Positions 61,314-64,000 of a stretch of 64,000 nucleotides of DNA are shown here, piece after piece. The stretch lies in contig NZ_FOMH01000006.1 of the NCBI RefSeq assembly GCF_900112575.1, forward strand, positions 248,001 to 312,000, read 5' to 3'. The notes beneath the pieces were generated by a model. That model saw only the letters and a program-made list of their open reading frames with translations. It made no database searches and was not told the origin of the DNA. This DNA comes from Flavobacterium phragmitis (GTDB lineage Bacteria; Bacteroidota; Bacteroidia; Flavobacteriales; Flavobacteriaceae). Position 1 is the stretch's first letter, and the number at the start of each line of letters is the position of its first letter. The position numbers and the translations under genes are program-made.

Positions 61314-61454
61314 CCACAGACAATTTTTATTGCGTTACGAAAACGTGGTAGTGTTGAAAACTTTCTATTTTTTGTAATCTTTTCGTATGAAAATTGTCAA
61401 TTGTAAAAAATTAGGATACCTTTATTATTAATTAGATTTTTTTTAGATTCCCAC

Positions 61455-62486
61455 ATGAAACGTAAAATAACCCTAAAACAGATCGCAAAGGAACTTGATG
61501 TATCGATTTCAACTGTCTCAAAATCACTTAGAAACAGCCTTGAAATTGGCGAAGAAACGAGACTAAAAGTTCAGGCTTTTGCTAAGTTTTACAACTATAA
61601 ACCAAACAATATTGCTCTTAGTTTAAAAAACCGAAAAACAAAGAGTATCGGCATCATTATTCCCGAAATTGTACACTACTTTTTCTCTACTGTAATCAAC
61701 GGAATTGAGCAGGTTGCAAACGAATACGGATACAGTGTTGTTATTTGTGTATCAGACGATTCTTTTGATAAAGAAGTCTTAAATATGGAGATGTTAGCCA
61801 ACGGAAGTATCGATGGATTTATCATGTCACTTTCCAAAGAAACTCAGTTTAAAGGCGACTTTCATCATATAACAGAAGTTATCAATCAAGGGATGCCGGT
61901 TGTGATGTTTGACCGTGTTACGAACGATATATTATGTGACAAAGTAATTATTGATGATAAATCTGCAGCGTATGAAGCCGTTCAGAGTTTAATTGACAGC
62001 GGACGTAAAAAAATTGCACTCGTAACTACAGTTGATTATGTAAGTGTCGGGAAACTAAGAACTGATGGTTATGAAAAAGCTTTATTGGATAACGGATTAC
62101 CTTTTAATGAAGATTTAATCATAAAAATTGAAGATGTAGATACCTGCGAAATTACCATCAGTCAGCTCTTACATGATCGTGCTTTTGATGCTGTTTTTGC
62201 TGTAAATGAGCTTTTTGCTGTTACGATTATCAAAACAGCCAATAAAATGGGATTAAAAGTTCCCGAAGATTTAGCTGTAATTGCTTTTACTGACGGAATT
62301 ATCTCTAAATATTCGACTCCAACTATTACAACGGTAAGCCAGAGCGGCGAAAAAATGGGAAACAAAGCGGCTAAAATGCTTATAGAAAGAATTGAAGCCG
62401 AAGAAGATGACGACGAAGAACATAACGAGAACTATATAACAGAAGTCATAGAAACTCATCTTATAAAACGAGAATCTACTGACTAA
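61455..62486 (+). CDS. LacI-family transcriptional regulator
   Basis: A 343-residue regulator. The N-terminal LacI helix-turn-helix (residues 4-24) reads ITLKQIAKELDVSISTVSKS, with hinge FYNYKPNNIALSLKNRKT, followed by a periplasmic-binding-protein-like sugar domain (about 62-335; SIGIIIPEIVHYFFSTVING, VVMFDRVTNDILCDKVIID, LAVIAFTDGIISKYSTPTIT). The last residues are very acidic (EAEEDDDEEHNENY). It is divergent from susC and just upstream of the sugar transporter, so it most likely controls both in response to a maltose-type sugar. Confidence 0.94.
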   Translation: MKRKITLKQIAKELDVSISTVSKSLRNSLEIGEETRLKVQAFAKFYNYKPNNIALSLKNRKTKSIGIIIPEIVHYFFSTVINGIEQVANEYGYSVVICVSDDSFDKEVLNMEMLANGSIDGFIMSLSKETQFKGDFHHITEVINQGMPVVMFDRVTNDILCDKVIIDDKSAAYEAVQSLIDSGRKKIALVTTVDYVSVGKLRTDGYEKALLDNGLPFNEDLIIKIEDVDTCEITISQLLHDRAFDAVFAVNELFAVTIIKTANKMGLKVPEDLAVIAFTDGIISKYSTPTITTVSQSGEKMGNKAAKMLIERIEAEEDDDEEHNENYITEVIETHLIKRESTD

Positions 62487-62509
62487 TTTTCTAAATATCA
62501 ATACATTCT

Positions 62510-62539
62510 AAAGCCGTAAAAAATATTTATGGCTTTTTT
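62510..62539 (+). terminator. Terminator after the LacI-type regulator gene
   Basis: AAAGCC and TAAA (62510-62520) pair with TTTA and GGCTTT (62526-62536), one base bulged on each side, followed by T residues. Confidence 0.65.
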
Positions 62540-62619
62540 ATTAGCATAAATAAAAAAATAATTTATAATTTTACGCCCGTCAAGGCTTTTTAGTTTTACT
62601 TCGAAAGAAACAAAGTTTT

Positions 62620-62638
62620 GATAAGCAAAGCGCTTATC
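62620..62638 (+). promoter_or_regulatory. Inverted repeat in the leader of the sugar transporter gene
   Basis: GATAAGC (62620-62626), AAAGC, GCTTATC (62632-62638), ending 22 nt before ATG 62661. AAGCGCTT (62628-62635 region) gives it the central CG symmetry common in LacI-type operators. Operator for the adjacent regulator is an inference; a plain leader hairpin is the alternative. Confidence 0.35.
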
Positions 62639-62660
62639 GTATAATTTTCAAATTACGATA

Positions 62661-64000
62661 ATGGAAAAGCGTAAATTAAGTTTCTGGGAAATTTGGAACA
62701 TGAGTTTCGGTTTCTTGGGAATACAAATGGGATTCGCACTTCAAAATGCAAATGCCAGCAGAATTCTTCAAATTTTCGGTGCCGACGTACATGAACTCTC
62801 ATGGTTTTGGATTATTGCTCCTTTAATGGGATTAATAGTGCAGCCTATCATTGGTCATTACAGTGATAAAACCTGGGGAAGATTCGGCAGACGAAAACCT
62901 TTCTTTTTAGTGGGAGCCGTTTTAGCTTCGGTAGGATTAATTCTAATGCCGCAAGCTAACATTTTCATTTCTGTTTTACCTGCCTTATGGGTTGGAGCTG
63001 GGATGCTAATGATTATGGATGCCTCTTTCAACATTGCGATGGAACCTTTCAGAGCACTTGTTGGAGACAATTTAAGAACAGATCAGCGTACTGCAGGATT
63101 TAGCATCCAAACTTCTTTAATTGGTTTTGGAGCCGTAATTGGTTCTGCATTGCCATACATTCTTACGAAATATTTTAGCGTACCAAATAGCACAGTTCCT
63201 GGAAGCGTTCCATTAAACTTGACGTTATCATTTATCATTGGCGCGGCAGTTTTAATTGGTTCAATCTTGGTTACGCTATTTACAACCAAAGAGTATTCGC
63301 CAGAAGAATTGGCAAAATTTGAAGATCCTCAAAATGATGCGATTTCCGATTCTGAAGAAAAATCAAAAATTACAGACATCTTTACCGATTTTGCAAAGAT
63401 GCCTGTTACAATGCGCCAATTAAGCTGGGTCCAGTTTTTCTCTTGGTTTGGGTTGTTCGGAATGTGGGTTTTTACTACTCCAGCCATCGCGCACCACATT
63501 TACGGATTGCCATTAGAAGATACTTCAAGCCAGCAATATCAAGACGCTGGTGACTGGGTCGGAATCCTGTTTGGTGTTTACAACTTAGTTTCTGCCATTG
63601 TCGCTTTGTTTTTCTTGCCTTATATCGCTAAAAAAATTGGAAGAAAAGCAACACATTCTCTTTCATTGGTTATTGGAGGAATTGGTTTAATCTCCATTTA
63701 TTTCATGCCAAATGAAGACTGGGTTGTACTGCCAATGATCTTAATCGGAATTGCTTGGGCGAGTATCCTAGCAATGCCTTACGCTATTCTTGCGGGTTCA
63801 ATTACACCTAAAAAAATGGGAGTTTACATGGGAATCTTCAACTTCTTTGTTGTTATTCCTCAAATTGTAAACGCTCTAATTGGTGGTCCAATTGTAAAAT
63901 ACCTTTACAATGGAGACGCTATTTACGCCTTAGTTACTAGTGGAGTTAGCTTTCTAATTGCTGCTGCTTTAGTATCTAAAGTGAAAGACGTAGACGACTT
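62661..64000 (+). CDS. MFS sugar transporter of the SLC45/MalT-like type, partial
   Basis: The frame opens at ATG 62661 (MEKRKLSFWEIWNMSFGFLG) and stays open to the window end, giving 446 codons; the 3' end is missing. At least ten hydrophobic helices are visible. The motif GHYSDKTWGRFGRRKPFFLV between helices 2 and 3 is the RxGRRxP mark of SLC45-like and maltose permeases of Bacteroidota and Proteobacteria. Further marks: MDASFNIAMEPFRALVGDNL and WASILAMPYAILAGSITPKK. It should carry maltose or maltodextrin across the inner membrane, fitting the adjacent alpha-glucan locus and regulator. Confidence 0.92.
   Translation, partial: MEKRKLSFWEIWNMSFGFLGIQMGFALQNANASRILQIFGADVHELSWFWIIAPLMGLIVQPIIGHYSDKTWGRFGRRKPFFLVGAVLASVGLILMPQANIFISVLPALWVGAGMLMIMDASFNIAMEPFRALVGDNLRTDQRTAGFSIQTSLIGFGAVIGSALPYILTKYFSVPNSTVPGSVPLNLTLSFIIGAAVLIGSILVTLFTTKEYSPEELAKFEDPQNDAISDSEEKSKITDIFTDFAKMPVTMRQLSWVQFFSWFGLFGMWVFTTPAIAHHIYGLPLEDTSSQQYQDAGDWVGILFGVYNLVSAIVALFFLPYIAKKIGRKATHSLSLVIGGIGLISIYFMPNEDWVVLPMILIGIAWASILAMPYAILAGSITPKKMGVYMGIFNFFVVIPQIVNALIGGPIVKYLYNGDAIYALVTSGVSFLIAAALVSKVKDVDD

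Overview
The window is about 64 kb of AT-rich chromosome from a member of the Bacteroidota, most likely a Flavobacterium. The evidence is an exosortase of the XrtF type, a SusC/SusD locus, a type IX secretion (T9SS) sorting tail, the short Bacteroidota primary sigma factor, a mevalonate-pathway HMG-CoA reductase next to a GYDIA-motif GHMP kinase, promoters of the TAnnTTTG type, and few Shine-Dalgarno sequences. Most of it is ordinary chromosome. No insertion sequence, prophage, CRISPR array, rRNA or plasmid function was seen.

Layout. 1-2.8 kb: minus-strand metal-linked group (HMA-domain protein cut by the window edge, TonB-dependent receptor, HYC_CC_PP protein). 2.8-3.8 kb: XrtF exosortase with its associated membrane protein. 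3.9-7.9 kb: GAF protein, MORN-like protein, rpsO and pnp, the latter with a striking leader hairpin. 7.9-10.1 kb: fatty acid desaturase divergent from a helix-turn-helix regulator. 10.3-13.2 kb: an unknown protein with a TPR histidine kinase and a LytTR response regulator. 13.4-20.4 kb: a small membrane protein, then an envelope operon (secreted unknown, STN-domain TonB receptor, DUF4249 lipoprotein, MG2/plug-like protein). 20.5-22.9 kb: lipoprotein, ECF sigma factor and a membrane-anchored beta-barrel protein whose frame is broken by one stop codon. 23-28 kb: rpoD, rpe, a secreted nuclease and a Prc protease. 28.3-33 kb: surE, small membrane protein, lpxB, NlpC/P60 lipoprotein, comEC. 33-34.9 kb: three tandem thioredoxin-like paralogues, two without CxxC. 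34.9-40.3 kb: two POT peptide transporters and a dipeptidyl peptidase IV. 40.5-42.8 kb: mevalonate genes. 42.8-49.8 kb: PpiD-like chaperone, CNNM/CBS protein, lptC, an outer membrane protein and coaX. 49.9 kb: tRNA-Phe, followed by a repeat-rich stretch. 51-52.8 kb: an MHS-type transporter. 52.9-64 kb: an alpha-glucan utilisation locus (amylase with T9SS tail, SusE-like, SusD, SusC, LacI regulator, and an MFS sugar transporter that runs off the end).

How the genes fit together. The dominant theme is the cell envelope: outer membrane receptors with their lipoproteins, lipid A and LPS export, periplasmic folding, and secreted hydrolases. The alpha-glucan locus is self-contained: binding and import by SusC/D/E, cleavage by a cell-surface amylase, inner membrane uptake by the MFS carrier and LacI control. 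The DPP IV gene with two POT carriers is the peptide counterpart. The items most worth a second look are the stop-interrupted inner-to-outer membrane protein beside the ECF sigma factor, the thioredoxin paralogues that lost CxxC but share a new cysteine, the pnp leader hairpin, and a GCAAAG/CTTTGC intergenic repeat family present at two loci.
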